Source: Actinomycetota bacterium
GTDB lineage: Bacteria > Actinomycetota > Geothermincolia > Geothermincolales > RBG-13-55-18
Assembly (NCBI GenBank): GCA_028697145.1
Contig: JAQVFR010000006.1
Span: 1 to 64,000 of the forward strand
Reading direction: 5' to 3'
DNA: 64,000 nt
Position 1 is the stretch's first letter. Each line of letters opens with the position of its first letter. Positions 63,920-64,000 of the stretch are shown here, piece after piece. The notes under the pieces are model-generated. The model did not search any database, was not told the origin of the DNA, and was given only the letters and a program-made list of their open reading frames with translations. The translations under genes and the position numbers were made by a program.

Positions 63920-64000
63920 ATGAAAAATATGAAAGATGCAAAGAAATCCCCCGCCAGGGGCGACGACGAAGTCTTCGTCGAGATGGTGGAGACGGTGTTC
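63920..64000 (+). CDS. Partial hypothetical protein running off the window
   Basis: 27 codons from an ATG (MKNMKDAKKSPARGDDEVFV, then EMVETVF) open to the window end. The predicted promoter lies so close that the mRNA would be nearly leaderless, and no ribosome-binding site is present. Too short to identify. Being divergent from tetR, it is a candidate target of that repressor. Confidence 0.5.
   Translation, partial: MKNMKDAKKSPARGDDEVFVEMVETVF

Overview
This 64 kb window is high-GC, densely coded DNA that looks like the chromosome of an anaerobic, deep-branching Gram-positive relative, most likely an actinobacterium of the subsurface type (inference). Supporting signs are an LPXTG cell-wall protein, TetR and SigG-like ECF regulators, a T-box leader, an oxygen-sensitive sulfatase-maturase, a methanogen-type homocysteine synthesis pair, a GrdB-like selenoprotein and a glycyl-radical enzyme remnant. 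No rRNA, tRNA or complete insertion sequence was seen.

Layout. 1-9.2 kb: a complete type I-C CRISPR-Cas locus on the minus strand (cas3-cas5-cas8c-cas7-cas4-cas1-cas2), then a leader with a candidate promoter and a 12-repeat array containing one duplicated spacer. 9.3-13.4 kb: a PP-loop ATPase, then a TetR - metallo-beta-lactamase-fold - GrdB-like operon. The last gene is interrupted by an in-frame UGA at a redox motif (UxxC), so it is a predicted selenoprotein; a decayed copy of its C-terminus lies downstream. 13.5-20.3 kb: secreted lipase, Cys-rich membrane protein, universal stress protein, a large lipoprotein esterase with a structured 5' leader, and a GNAT acetyltransferase. 20.4-22.5 kb: a sigma-70-type promoter, a T-box leader whose specifier reads AUG (Met), an intrinsic terminator, and the DUF39 + NIL/ferredoxin pair for sulfide-dependent homocysteine synthesis. 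This forms a coherent methionine-responsive unit. 22.6-25.8 kb: flavoprotein, RmlD/RmlC-like sugar genes and a small inverted-repeat element.

25.8-49.2 kb is a surface polysaccharide region. It holds a nine-module LPXTG protein, Wzy-like polymerase, Wzx flippase, Wzz-type chain-length protein fused to a BY-kinase-like domain without a P-loop lysine, a polyprenyl-phosphate sugar transferase, five glycosyltransferases, a tandem methyltransferase and two hexapeptide acyltransferases. It is interrupted at 44.1-45.9 kb by a decayed patch containing a glycyl-radical enzyme tail, a broken methyltransferase and a DUF4258/DUF2283 pair.

49.8-58.7 kb: LpxL-like acyltransferase followed by its own truncated paralogue, methyltransferase, FmdB-type zinc ribbon plus a 28-residue membrane peptide, FAD oxidoreductase and several membrane proteins. 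58.8-64 kb: Cys-type sulfatase, an ECF sigma factor with a SnoaL-like tail, the radical-SAM anSME that would mature the sulfatase, and a TetR gene whose operator sits on its own promoter, back to back with a divergent, nearly leaderless gene running off the window.
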